Under the pieces are notes generated by a model, which worked only from the letters and a program-made list of their open reading frames with translations, made no database searches and had not been told where the DNA came from. A stretch of 36,929 nt of DNA from Dyella halodurans (GTDB lineage Bacteria; Pseudomonadota; Gammaproteobacteria; Xanthomonadales; Rhodanobacteraceae), in assembly GCF_026283925.1 (NCBI RefSeq), contig NZ_JAPDPF010000016.1, positions 1 through 36,929 on the forward strand, given 5' to 3'. The translations under genes were made by a program, and so were the position numbers. Shown one piece after another: positions 24,203-31,623 of this stretch. Every line of letters begins with the position of its first letter. Position 1 is the first letter of the stretch.

Positions 24203-24228
24203 GCATCCCCGGCGCTTGCCGGGGATGC
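24203..24228 (+). terminator. Terminator of sedolisin 2
   Basis: GCATCCCCGGC, loop GCTT, GCCGGGGATGC: the stem is identical to that after copy 1 and lies 14 bases after the stop. Confidence 0.8.
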
Positions 24229-24280
24229 TCCCCAGCTCGACCGCCCGGCTGTCCAGGTTGGCCGTCATCGGCTGCACGGG

Positions 24281-24578
24281 TCAGTAGATGGAAGGACTGC
24301 CCTCGGGACGCGTCTTGAAACGCTTGTGCCCCCACAGGTACTGCTCCGGCGCGGCGCGCACCATGTCCTCGATGCACACATTGACGCGCGCGGTGTCGTC
24401 GAGCACATCGCCGCTCGGGAACTGCGCCAGCGGCGCACCCAGGCGCAGCACGTAGCCGTCGTTGCCGGGCAGGCGGCGATGGTAGAACGGGACCACCAGC
24501 GCGCCGGACAGCCGGGCCAGGTGGTGGGTGGCGGTGATGGTGGCCGCCGGCACGCCGAAGGGCATCTTCTTCACCGCC
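24281..24578 (-). pseudogene. Lysophospholipid/lipid A acyltransferase (LpxL/HtrB family), C-terminal fragment
   Basis: About 99 residues survive. PFGVPAATITATHHLARLSG and ALVVPFYHRRLPGNDGYVLR match the late part of LpxL/HtrB lauroyl-type acyltransferases, and the tail APEQYLWGHKRFKTRPEG is the conserved family ending. Intact proteins are about 300 residues and carry an HxxxxD active site in the part that is missing here. The fragment breaks off at a perfect 23-bp palindrome (24579-24601), beyond which IS3-type sequence begins. It is not functional as it stands; a complete copy may exist elsewhere. Confidence 0.75.
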
Positions 24579-24601
24579 AAATTTGCGACAGTCGCAAATT
24601 T
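24579..24601. repeat. Perfect 23-bp palindrome at the lpxL fragment junction
   Basis: AAATTTGCGAC, central A, GTCGCAAATTT. It is markedly AT-rich compared with its surroundings and marks the exact point where the acyltransferase similarity ends. It could be a mobile-element end or target site. Confidence 0.6.
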
Positions 24602-24686
24602 CGAGGCCACAACCACGCTTGTGCGCGGACGGCATTGCACGGCCGATCGAGGACCAGCAGCAACAGCAACCGTCGCGCCGGTGCGG

Positions 24687-24949
24687 TCACCACTTTTTTC
24701 GCAATGCCTCGCGGGTGATCTCGTTCTCCAGCATTGACTCGGCCAGGAGCTTCTTCAGCCGGGCGTTCTCCGCCTCCAACTCCTTAAGCCGCTTGGCCTC
24801 GGGCACCGTCATGCCGCCGAACTTGCTGCGCCACAGGTATTACGAGGCTTCCTGAAGCCGTGCTTGCGGCATAGATCCTTCATTGCCACGCCGGCTTCCG
24901 CCTCACGCAGGAAGCCAATGACCTGCTCTTCGGTAAAACGCTTCTTCAC
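24687..24949 (-). pseudogene. IS3-family orfA, frameshifted and with an internal stop
   Basis: From GTG at 24949 the frame reads VKKRFTEEQVIGFLREAEAG and then VAMKDLCRKHGF, the HTH protein of IS3-type elements. One base is then missing: skipping to the next frame gives an in-frame TAA where a Tyr codon is expected, and then LWRSKFGGMTVPEAKRLKEL, followed by a leucine-zipper helix ending ALRKKW and TGA at 24687-24689. The 263-nt length (not a multiple of three) agrees. On the far side, only VVTAPARR of orfB remains. The element cannot transpose by itself. Confidence 0.85.
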
Positions 24950-24993
24950 GTCCAATCTCCGTCAGTTGGGGGATTGGACTCCAAATCGCCGTG

Positions 24994-25188
24994 CTACTCA
25001 AAAGCGTGGGAACGTCGCTCGTCGATGCAGCCGTATTTGGCTAGAACAACGCTCTCTAGAGTGATCAGAGACTCCGGCGTGAAATCTAGCGCCTTCGCAA
25101 CATCCTTTGAGACCGAGTGGCGAAGTCTCTCGATGGCCTCATCCATATCCATCAACCACATCTGAAACTGGTCGTCAGCGCCGGTCAT
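24994..25188 (-). pseudogene. Hypothetical protein, N-terminal fragment cut off at the IS3 remnant
   Basis: 64 residues beginning MTGADDQFQMWLMDMDEAIE. The phrase ALDFTPESLITLESVVLAKY resembles the N-terminal region of a family of uncharacterised bacterial proteins with an LDxSPESL motif; in those the chain continues well beyond this point. Here it ends after CIDERRSHAFE, close to the IS3 boundary (about 24960-24990), so truncation by the insertion is likely. Family recall is from pattern memory only. Confidence 0.4.
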
Positions 25189-25228
25189 GCTGGACTCCGT
25201 GCATGCTGGTCAATTTGCAACTGCGGCA

Positions 25229-25241
25229 TGTCCGCTTTGGG
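25229..25241 (+). repeat. Palindromic intergenic repeat, copy 16, left half only, cut by IS30
   Basis: ATGTCCGCTTTGG(G) is a perfect left half; IS30 left-end sequence begins immediately after it. The right half is missing, as is the right end of the element. Confidence 0.75.
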
Positions 25242-25532
25242 TTGCGGATTCAACCGGTCGTTGCAACACCCCTAGACTGCGGCAGCAGGAGGTGTGTGGC
25301 AATGGCCCAACGACCACGGATCCATTACACAGTGACTCAGAAGGCGGTGATGTGGGACCGCTGGCAGCTTGGGGAGTCGTTGCACGAGATCGCCAAGCTG
25401 TTTGATCGGCACCACTCGGCGGTGCGTCGGATACTCGCTGAGACCGGTGGCATACGACCGATGCAAGGTCCGCAGCCGTCCTTTGATCATCGCATCCAAC
25501 GCACGTGTTCGCGCGCGAGTTTGGTGACGTAA
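25242..25532 (+). mobile_element. IS30-family element, left end and truncated transposase
   Basis: The left terminal repeat TTGCGGATTCAACCGGTCGT then TGCAACAC (25242-25269) leads, after AGGAGG, to ATG at 25302. The product MAQRPRIHYTVTQKAVMWDR continues with SLHEIAKLFDRHHSAVRRIL, the N-terminal HTH of Xanthomonadales-type IS30 transposases. After about residue 53 (GGIRP) the similarity stops and the frame ends at 25532, so the second HTH and the DDE domain are lost. The ancestral full-length element would be the source of the MITE at 3495. Confidence 0.8.
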
Positions 25533-25565
25533 CGCGGCGCCGTATTCGTCGCTGTGTACCTTTGG

Positions 25566-25892
25566 TTAGGCGCTCAGCTCACCAGATACGTATTGGACTA
25601 GCTCTCTGGTGTTTCTGACGAATTCTGCCTCTAGGTCAATGCCACACTTATTTGCGAGGACCATAATCGACCATAAGCAGTCCGACAATTCATGGCCAAG
25701 TTTAGCCTTGCAGTCATCAATATCCCGGATGCCAGCGTTTGCCTGGATCAGTTTTGCTAGATCGCCTACGTCCCCCACAAAACCAAGCGCAAGTTCTCCT
25801 GTCGTCCAGATCCGCCCCCATCTCTTGATCTCAAGCTGCTCGTAGAGCTCGTTTAGCTGTAGCGCTGACTTTTCAAGATCGCTGAAATTCAT
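25566..25892 (-). CDS. MazG-like nucleotide pyrophosphohydrolase
   Basis: 108 residues from ATG at 25892 (MNFSDLEKSALQLNELYEQL). WTTGELALGFVGDVGDLAKL then HELSDCLWSIMVLANKCGID match the small all-alpha NTP pyrophosphohydrolase family, where acidic residues in ExxE and ExxD bind metal and a nucleoside triphosphate is cut to NMP and PPi. The first helix reads GDVGD in place of EExGE, a known subgroup pattern. Such single-domain enzymes may clean non-canonical nucleotides. The TAA stop lies inside GCGCCTAACC, and GTTAGGT lies 9 bases before the start codon, which together suggest an integron-type cassette. Confidence 0.8.
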   Translation of the reverse strand: MNFSDLEKSALQLNELYEQLEIKRWGRIWTTGELALGFVGDVGDLAKLIQANAGIRDIDDCKAKLGHELSDCLWSIMVLANKCGIDLEAEFVRNTRELVQYVSGELSA

Positions 25893-25985
25893 GTTGATTG
25901 CACCTAACACCTGGATAAACGAGCGGCGACTAAGGCGCTCACTAAGGTCTGCTTCGTGTCGCAAGCCGGATCCTATGGCAAACCA

Positions 25986-26990
25986 TCACTCGCGGACGGC
26001 CGGCGCTGCCATGACAACGATGCCCGGGCCAAAGCCGATCGCTTTCTCAAGCCTGGCGGAGAAGGCAATCCATTTGCCGTCCGGGGACCACACGGGGTGC
26101 TGGGCATTCCAGTCAAAAGGAGTGAGTCGCTGAAGATGGCTGCCGTCTTTATCGGCCACGAAGATGGCGTAAAGCAGGGGTACGGGGCTTCCCTGATTGC
26201 TTTCGAACAGGAGCCGCGTGCCGTCAGGCGACCATGTAGGTGCTCGCCCCTGCATGCCTGCCACCTCGAGCGGATGAGCATCGCCCTCTGCGGAAATAAT
26301 CCAGACCTCGTTATGGGTTTGGTTGTAGCGCTGCCCCGCATCCTTTTGCGCGGCAACGGCGATCCATTTTCCGTCGGGAGACACCGATGCCATACCGGTG
26401 AGCAACTTGGGGGTGGTGACCAGCGGCTCGAACTTGCCGCTTTTTAGATCGACCCGCCGAAGCATGTTCTTGTCTCCGTCGAGCTCAATGAGCTTCGTAC
26501 CATCTGCGTACCAGGACGGGTAAAAGGTATGGATACCGTCGGGCGGGTAGGCGGGCCGAGCGCGTGTACCGTCCGCCTCCATAAGCCAAGTGGAGATGGT
26601 GCCCTGCCCGTCGATTCCTGTGAAGGCGATCCTGTTTGCCGTGGCTGACCAGCGCAAGCGCGTTTGCGAGACGGGCAGCTGATCCTTAGTGAACCGCGTC
26701 GGCTTGCCCCCATGAATTGGCACCTCGTACGCCTCTGCCCTCCCGCCGCGCAGCGGGCTTCGCTCGAAAATTAGCCGCTGATTGTCCGCGGAAAACTGTG
26801 GCCCGTAATCCGCGCCATCCGGGTCATCTGTGGCGATAGTGACCTTGGGATCGTCCTGCCACGCAAAAGCGGTGCATGGCAGTAGCGCCAGGCCGAGTGG
26901 CAGCGACACTAACCATGAAAATCGCCGCAACGGGCGCAAACCGTCTTGAGAAAACCGACGTGCAACATTCACCAGACTCAGACCTCTCAC
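25986..26990 (-). CDS. Secreted TolB-like (PD40/WD40-like) beta-propeller protein
   Basis: 334 residues. A long N-terminus leads to a signal sequence (LVSLPLGLALLPCTAFAWQD), so the first in-frame ATG at 26990 may be upstream of the true start. The mature protein is built of PD40-type repeats: YGPQFSADNQRLIFERSP, LRWSATANRIAFTGID, ASVSPDGKWIAVAA, PTWSPDGTRLLFESN and HPVWSPDGKWIAFSAR, giving a six-bladed propeller of the TolB C-terminal type. Unlike DPP-type peptidases it has no hydrolase domain. Likely a periplasmic binding or scaffold protein; partner unknown. No Tol-Pal genes are nearby. Confidence 0.8.
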   Translation of the reverse strand: MRGLSLVNVARRFSQDGLRPLRRFSWLVSLPLGLALLPCTAFAWQDDPKVTIATDDPDGADYGPQFSADNQRLIFERSPLRGGRAEAYEVPIHGGKPTRFTKDQLPVSQTRLRWSATANRIAFTGIDGQGTISTWLMEADGTRARPAYPPDGIHTFYPSWYADGTKLIELDGDKNMLRRVDLKSGKFEPLVTTPKLLTGMASVSPDGKWIAVAAQKDAGQRYNQTHNEVWIISAEGDAHPLEVAGMQGRAPTWSPDGTRLLFESNQGSPVPLLYAIFVADKDGSHLQRLTPFDWNAQHPVWSPDGKWIAFSARLEKAIGFGPGIVVMAAPAVRE

Positions 26991-27006
26991 GAACCTTTTT
27001 GAAGCG

Positions 27007-27035
27007 TCCAGACCGCTTTGGGTCGGAAGCAGACT
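27007..27035 (+). repeat. Palindromic intergenic repeat, copy 17
   Basis: TCCAGACCGCTTTGGGTCGG then AAGCAGACT. It lies between the propeller gene start (26990) and the NTF2-like gene stop (27045), about 10 bases 3' of the latter. Confidence 0.8.
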
Positions 27036-27044
27036 TGCACGGAT

Positions 27045-27539
27045 TTACGCCCCCAACGCGTGATGGTCGTAACTAATCACGCGCGTGATTTGCCAGGATC
27101 CGTTGCTGTATTCCCACAAGTGAATGAAGCGGGCGACTGCATCACACCGACCAGTACTCAGGTCGCAAAAGCGATGGGTGCCGATCTCCACCGCGCCAAA
27201 ATCCTTGACGGGGTAGACCTCCAAGCTGCCGGCCACCAACTCCCTACGCAATTTTCCGCAAATCGCATTCTTGATGCTTTCAACCAGCTTGGCGCGCCCC
27301 CGGGTCAGGCCGCCTTTGTCGTGATAGAACTCGATGTCTGGCGCGATATAGCGTCCAAAGGCTTCAAGGTCGCAGCGGTTATAGGCGTCAAATACCGCAC
27401 TGTCTAAAGCGACAATCGTCGTGGTGAGTGCCGCACCGACGGGCATTGGGGTGACCGGCGCTGTGTCGGCTCGCGCGATGGATACGGCGAACAACGCGGC
27501 AAAGCCGATCGCTACGATCTGCCCGAAACGGTTGCACAT
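27045..27539 (-). CDS. Secreted NTF2-like / SnoaL-fold (DUF4440-type) protein
   Basis: 164 residues with a signal peptide (IVAIGFAALFAVSIARA, cleavage near residue 24). The mature part has the cone-shaped NTF2-like pattern: an opening helix (LDSAVFDAYNRCDLEAFGRY), then IAPDIEFYHDKGGLTRGRAK and the final strands ARFIHLWEYSNGSWQITRVI and SYDHH. Members include enzymes and binding proteins, and the active site cannot be predicted. Two cysteine pairs may form disulphides. It precedes the propeller gene on the same strand, but a repeat lies between them, so they are probably separate transcripts. Confidence 0.82.
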   Translation of the reverse strand: MCNRFGQIVAIGFAALFAVSIARADTAPVTPMPVGAALTTTIVALDSAVFDAYNRCDLEAFGRYIAPDIEFYHDKGGLTRGRAKLVESIKNAICGKLRRELVAGSLEVYPVKDFGAVEIGTHRFCDLSTGRCDAVARFIHLWEYSNGSWQITRVISYDHHALGA

Positions 27540-27586
27540 AGGTGACTCCCTGTCATGAAATTTGAGTGGCAGCTTTGGAGACCAGG

Positions 27587-27623
27587 GTCAGAGTGCACTT
27601 TCTTGAAATAATTGCACTCTGAC
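27587..27623. repeat. REP-like hairpin GTCAGAGTGCA
   Basis: GTCAGAGTGCA (27587-27597), loop of 15, TGCACTCTGAC (27613-27623): a perfect 11-bp inverted repeat preceded by GG and followed, after GCC, by GGTTTTTGC. The core resembles REP-type elements moved by Y1 (RAYT) transposases, none of which is in the window. The T-rich tail could also make it a terminator for a leftward or rightward transcript. Confidence 0.5.
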
Positions 27624-27661
27624 GCCGGTTTTTGCTTTTTCTACTGGGCGCTTTCGCAACC

Positions 27662-27880
27662 TCAGAATCCCTGGGGCGAGGCGAAATCAGCGTTGCTGCG
27701 GTTATCCATGGCGAGGCTCGCCACGCTTCGTGCGGCTTCTTCCGCCTCATTCCTTGTCGCATAAGCCCGAGTGGTCCGATCCTGGGCGATCTGTATGCCT
27801 TGATGCAGGATGCGATAGCACCCAACGAACCGGCCGTCCGGTGCCTCTTCGGACCAGATCGAAACGGAGTTCCGTGACAT
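27662..27880 (-). CDS. Small conserved-looking hypothetical protein
   Basis: 72 residues from ATG at 27880 with GGGGG upstream (an in-frame TTG lies six bases earlier). The sequence MSRNSVSIWSEEAPDGRFVG then CYRILHQGIQIAQDRTTRAY looks like a compact alpha/beta domain, ending with a helix (RNEAEEAARSVASLAM). No family is recognised. Cytoplasmic, single gene. Confidence 0.5.
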   Translation of the reverse strand: MSRNSVSIWSEEAPDGRFVGCYRILHQGIQIAQDRTTRAYATRNEAEEAARSVASLAMDNRSNADFASPQGF

Positions 27881-28224
27881 GTTCAATCCCCCTTTATTCT
27901 CGATGTCACATCGTCGCCTGATTCAAAAAGCGGCGCAATCATCCGAGAGTCGGAAGCTGCGCTTTGCCCCGCCAATCCGAGTACCGCCGCCGCGTCCCTA
28001 CGATTGGAGCGCCCCGCCCTTCTCCCTTGTAACAATTGCTTTGGCTCGGGCGCAGATGCTCCAAGCGCGCCGACGGCGCGCTCCTGGGGCAACCTACCCC
28101 GGATTGCGCCATCTCTCGCTCATCCTCACATCGGAACCGAGCCAGCCACCACCGATGAATTTTCGCCTCCGCGCCCGTCCTATGGATGAGACTGAAACAT
28201 GCCCCTTGGGCAACGGGAGGACTT
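27881..28224. other. Divergent promoter region before the SDR-sigma operon
   Basis: A 344-bp gap with no gene. TCCGAGAGTCGGAAGCTGCG at about 27947 resembles a decayed palindromic repeat. No clear promoter elements are identified. Confidence 0.4.
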
Positions 28225-28971
28225 ATGTCTGGTTTGACGGGAAAAAACGTGGTCGTGATCGGCGGCAGCCGTGGCGTGGGTAGGGAGATTGTGGAAACGG
28301 TGGCACGTGAGGGTGGGCGTGTGCTCGCCGTGGCGCGTCAGGATGAACCGCTAAGGCAGTTGGTGCGGGATTGTCCAGGCGTAGAAACCCTTTCCCTCGA
28401 CGCGACGTACGAGGACGCACCGTCGAAGGTGTTCGACGTGCTTCAGCCCGATATCCTGGTGATCTGTGGCGGCGCCTTTCCACCTGCAGCGCCCCTGCAT
28501 GAACTCAGTTGGCGTGAGTTCGCGATCAATTGGGAAGCGGACGTCAAGATCGCGTTTCACTTCTGCAAGGCGGTGCTTTCGCTGCCATTACGGGCGGGCG
28601 CATCGATCGTGCTGGTTTCCAGCGGTGCCGCCATCGGCGGCTCACCGATTTCCGGAGGGTACGCAGGCGCCAAGCGTACGCAGATGTTCATCGCGAGCTA
28701 TGCCCAGAAGGAATCCGACCGGCTTGGGCTGGGCCTGCGCTTCGTTGCACTCGCGCCGCGCATCATGCCGGACACGGCACTTGGCAAATATGCCGCCGCT
28801 GGCTATTCACGCTACCTGGGCATTCCGGTCGAGGATTTCATTGGCAGCATGGGAACGCCGCCCTCGTGCGCCGATGCGGCCGCAGCCGCGATTGAACTGG
28901 CAACCCAGCCTGACGTGGCCCGGGGCAAGGCGTTTCTCCTCTCGGGCACGGGCCTTGAAGCCCTGCCCTGA
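28225..28971 (+). CDS. Short-chain dehydrogenase/reductase, first gene of an operon with an ECF sigma factor
   Basis: 248 residues from ATG at 28225 with GGAGG 4 bases upstream; an in-frame ATG at 28186 is less suitable. GGSRGVG at 13-19 binds the cofactor, the serine is in LVSSGAA (132-133) and YAGAK is at 146-150. The usual NNAG is replaced by CGGA (81-84), a divergent structural motif. The stop at 28971 is followed after 11 bases by the first in-frame ATG of the sigma factor gene, so co-transcription and translational coupling are likely. Substrate unknown. Confidence 0.88.
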   Translation: MSGLTGKNVVVIGGSRGVGREIVETVAREGGRVLAVARQDEPLRQLVRDCPGVETLSLDATYEDAPSKVFDVLQPDILVICGGAFPPAAPLHELSWREFAINWEADVKIAFHFCKAVLSLPLRAGASIVLVSSGAAIGGSPISGGYAGAKRTQMFIASYAQKESDRLGLGLRFVALAPRIMPDTALGKYAAAGYSRYLGIPVEDFIGSMGTPPSCADAAAAAIELATQPDVARGKAFLLSGTGLEALP

Positions 28972-28982
28972 GGGCCCTCATC

Positions 28983-30065
28983 ATGCAGACGCTCATTCCG
29001 GAATCCATGTCGACGCCCGTTTCAGGGCCGCAAACATCCAACGAGAAGCACGGCATGACGCACGCGAACCAGACCTTCGAGCAACTTGCCGAGCCGTTCC
29101 GGCGTGAACTCCGGCTGCATTGCTATCGCATGCTCGGCTCCCTGCACGAGGCGGAAGACCTCGTGCAGGAGACTTATCTGCGCGCCTGGCGCAACTTCGC
29201 CAGTTTCGAGGGACGTGCACCGCTGCGGGCGTGGCTCTACCGGATTGCCACCCACGCCTGTCTCGACGCCATCGCCAGCCGCAAGCACGGGCCACGCCTG
29301 CTGCCCGACCAGAAGGTGCCTGCCACCAACCAGATGCCCGATGGCAAGCCTCCCGCCGAGGCGTCCTGGATCGAGCCCTATCCGGACGCTTATCTGGAGG
29401 GCATCGCCGATGACGCCCCCAGCCCTGAGGTGCGCTACTCGTCCCGCGAAGCGGTGCAGCTGGCGTTTGTCGCCGTCATCCAGCAACTGCCGCCGCGCCA
29501 GCGCGCCACGCTGCTGCTGTGCGACGTGCTTGGCTGGTCCACGCTGGAAGCAGCCGCGCTGCTTGGGGGCACTACCGCGTCGGTCAACAGTGCCAGGCAA
29601 AGGGCGCGCGAGACGCTCGCCCGGCGCTACCCCGATGGGCGCCCGCCCGTCGCCTCGGCGTCCAATCCCGGGCAGCAGGCACTGCTCGCTCGCTATGTGC
29701 GCACTTGGGAGGAACGGGACCTGGATGGCTTTGTCGCCCTGCTCAGGGAGGAGGCGGTCTACACCATGCCTCCGCAACCCCAGTGGTATGCAGGGAGGGA
29801 CAGCATTCATCGGTTCTTCGACTGGGCCTGGAAGCACTATCTCGATTTCCGCCTGCTTCCCACGGCGGCGAATCGCCAACCCGCCTTTGCGCTCTACTCG
29901 CGTCGGTCAGCCGATGCAGCGTGGGAGGCGCACTCTCTCCATCTGCTCACCCTTGAACAGGATGCGATTGCATCGCTCACCTTGTTCGTGAAGCCCACCG
30001 CCCCTGACCTGTTCAAGGCTTTTGGACTTCCGCTCGCCCTCACAGACACCGACCGCACCGCCTAG
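28983..30065 (+). CDS. ECF-type RNA polymerase sigma factor with C-terminal SnoaL-like domain
   Basis: 360 residues from ATG at 28983 (GAGGG upstream); ATG at 29055 is an alternative closer to the conserved start FEQLAEPFRRELRLHCYRM. Region 2 includes LGSLHEAEDLVQETYLRAWR and region 4 includes QQLPPRQRATLLLCDVLGWS and TLEAAALLGGTTASVNSARQ. The final 130 residues (LLARYVRTWEERDLDGFVAL onward) form an NTF2/SnoaL-like domain, as in SigJ, ECF41 and TIGR02960-type sigma factors that are controlled by this extension instead of a separate anti-sigma factor. No anti-sigma gene follows. It is coupled to the SDR gene, its probable target pathway. Confidence 0.9.
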   Translation: MQTLIPESMSTPVSGPQTSNEKHGMTHANQTFEQLAEPFRRELRLHCYRMLGSLHEAEDLVQETYLRAWRNFASFEGRAPLRAWLYRIATHACLDAIASRKHGPRLLPDQKVPATNQMPDGKPPAEASWIEPYPDAYLEGIADDAPSPEVRYSSREAVQLAFVAVIQQLPPRQRATLLLCDVLGWSTLEAAALLGGTTASVNSARQRARETLARRYPDGRPPVASASNPGQQALLARYVRTWEERDLDGFVALLREEAVYTMPPQPQWYAGRDSIHRFFDWAWKHYLDFRLLPTAANRQPAFALYSRRSADAAWEAHSLHLLTLEQDAIASLTLFVKPTAPDLFKAFGLPLALTDTDRTA

Positions 30066-30137
30066 CCGCCCGACGCGCGGCAGGCGCTACTCGCACCGCC
30101 CCTGCGATCTGTCTGCGTTTCCTGAGTCGTATCGCGC

Positions 30138-30167
30138 AATCTCCGCTCCGGGACGGGAGCGCACATT
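30138..30167 (+). repeat. Palindromic intergenic repeat, copy 18 (degenerate)
   Basis: AATCTCCGCTCCGGGACGGG then AGCGCACATT keeps the family layout with several substitutions. It lies between the convergent stops at 30065 and 30209. Confidence 0.5.
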
Positions 30168-30208
30168 GTCCTCAGTAGTGAGCCCTCACTGCCAAACCGT
30201 TCAGTAGA

Positions 30209-30823
30209 TCATCCAAGTTCAACATGCGACGCGGACAACCGTTGCCAGCGGTAGTACGGCTCGTGGGCCAGGGCCAGCAGCTCACGGTCCTCAGAGGTAT
30301 CGCCATAAGCGAACACGCGGGAGAACTGGGAAAGCGGAAAGCGCTCCAGCACCAGGCGCGCCTTCTCTTCGCGAACACACTGGCGGCCACGGTAGCGGCC
30401 GGTGAAGCGCCCTGCACGCTGCTCAAGCGCCGAGCACAGCAACTCGATATCGTGCTCCTGGCACCAATGACCCAGATACAGATCCAGGCCGCCCGAAACC
30501 ACCACGACGGTGTCGCCCCGGCGCTTGTGCCAGGTGATCCGTTCCATGGCCTCTGGGCGCAGCGTGGCGGGCAGCACATCCCGAGCGAAGCGTCGGCCGT
30601 GCGTCTCCAACTCATGCACGGGGATATGCCAGAAGCCGAAGCGGCAAATCGCCTTCCGGACCAGCGTGCCGGAGACGAGCCGGCCCTTGTAGCCAACGAT
30701 TAAGGGAAGGAGGAGGACGCTGCCGAGCCAGAGACGATGCGGCCGAACCGCGGCGCGCATGAATTCCGGCATGGTCTCCCGATCCGTGATCGTCCCATCA
30801 AAATCGAACAGCGCAAGATCCAT
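30209..30823 (-). CDS. HAD-IB family phosphatase (SerB-like)
   Basis: 204 residues. All four HAD motifs are present: motif I DFDGTIT with Asp7 nucleophile and Asp9, motif II VVSGG, motif III lysine in EEKARL, and motif IV YGDTSEDRELL. The subclass IB cap is formed by a helical insert after motif I, with the hydrophobic WLGSVLLLPLIVGYKG suggesting membrane contact. Family members include phosphoserine phosphatase and acyl-phosphate-type enzymes such as the PgpC/YfhB group; the hydrophobic cap favours a lipid phosphate (inference). It is cytoplasmic and stands alone. Confidence 0.88.
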   Translation of the reverse strand: MDLALFDFDGTITDRETMPEFMRAAVRPHRLWLGSVLLLPLIVGYKGRLVSGTLVRKAICRFGFWHIPVHELETHGRRFARDVLPATLRPEAMERITWHKRRGDTVVVVSGGLDLYLGHWCQEHDIELLCSALEQRAGRFTGRYRGRQCVREEKARLVLERFPLSQFSRVFAYGDTSEDRELLALAHEPYYRWQRLSASHVELG

Positions 30824-31231
30824 CTACCGCGAGTTCCTTTAGTGGCGCACCGGCTATGGGATGCAGTTTCGATAGCGAAAGACGGGACCCCGACAAACGA
30901 CTGCGCCTTGATCGTGCGGCTCGGCGCTGCAGTCTAATCGGAGTGGCCCCAAGGCGATCTTACGGAATATTCGCCGCTGTTGGCACCGATCTGGCTTGAG
31001 CACGGCGGTCGAAATCGATGGCGAGAATTGGCTGCCCAATCCCAAGGCGATGCGCACCTGTGTGGCAGGATTTCCAAATCGGTGTTGTCGGACGTCTTAT
31101 GACGGGAGAGGCGATGTTCATACCCCCCTTCAAGTCGGCGAGCCACACTCCACGCGTCGGCGAGTGGTGATCGCCTGTCCCGTTAGATCGCTAACATTCA
31201 TCGTGGCGACTGAGGCGCTGGAGACTTTGTG
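30824..31231. other. Intergenic region without recognisable genes
   Basis: A 408-bp gap between divergent genes. Open frames on both strands lack protein-like composition. GTTAGATCGCTAAC at about 31183 is a short inverted repeat close to the next gene. Nothing else stands out. Confidence 0.45.
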
Positions 31232-31519
31232 ATGCGTTTGACCTGGAAGGAAATCGAGGAAGAGATTGGAAGGCTGGGAGACCACCTGGTTCCGCGCATG
31301 CTGCAGTCGACCGGGAATGTAAAAGCCTGGGTCGAGTTTCTTGAGCGCGCCAATGTGATCAAGGCGAGGGTCCCTCCCGACCAGAGAGACCTGGTAAGGG
31401 TAAAGGTCTGCGAACTGCTGTCGGTGCATAACCTGGTGCTCGCTTCGCAAAAGGCTTCGAGCAACCGAGCAACGACCGCCAGGATATATGCCTTCCCATC
31501 AGGCATCCGCATGTCATGA
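31232..31519 (+). CDS. Hypothetical protein
   Basis: 95 residues from ATG at 31232 (a GTG one codon earlier is in frame) with GGAGA upstream. The sequence MRLTWKEIEEEIGRLGDHLV continues in a largely helical, charged pattern (VKAWVEFLERANVIKARVPP). No family recognised and no membrane segment. The next gene starts about 100 bases later in the same direction; the two may form a small operon. Confidence 0.5.
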   Translation: MRLTWKEIEEEIGRLGDHLVPRMLQSTGNVKAWVEFLERANVIKARVPPDQRDLVRVKVCELLSVHNLVLASQKASSNRATTARIYAFPSGIRMS

Positions 31520-31623
31520 GGTCACGACGCTGCAGTAAACGTCTACGTTGGGCCGGCCGCGTGCGCGGTGGCTTTTGTGGACCGGGACTGGCGTTGACGA
31601 CTGCCAACCATAGAGAGCGTGCA

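Noticed and set aside
25242-25532. Functional IS30 transposase
   Set aside because: Only the first HTH of about 50 residues is present; the catalytic DDE region and right end are missing.
27903-27909. TGTCACA as an ECF41-type -35 element upstream of the SDR-sigma operon
   Set aside because: No CGTC lies at the required spacing of about 16 bp, and the site is over 300 bp from the start codon.
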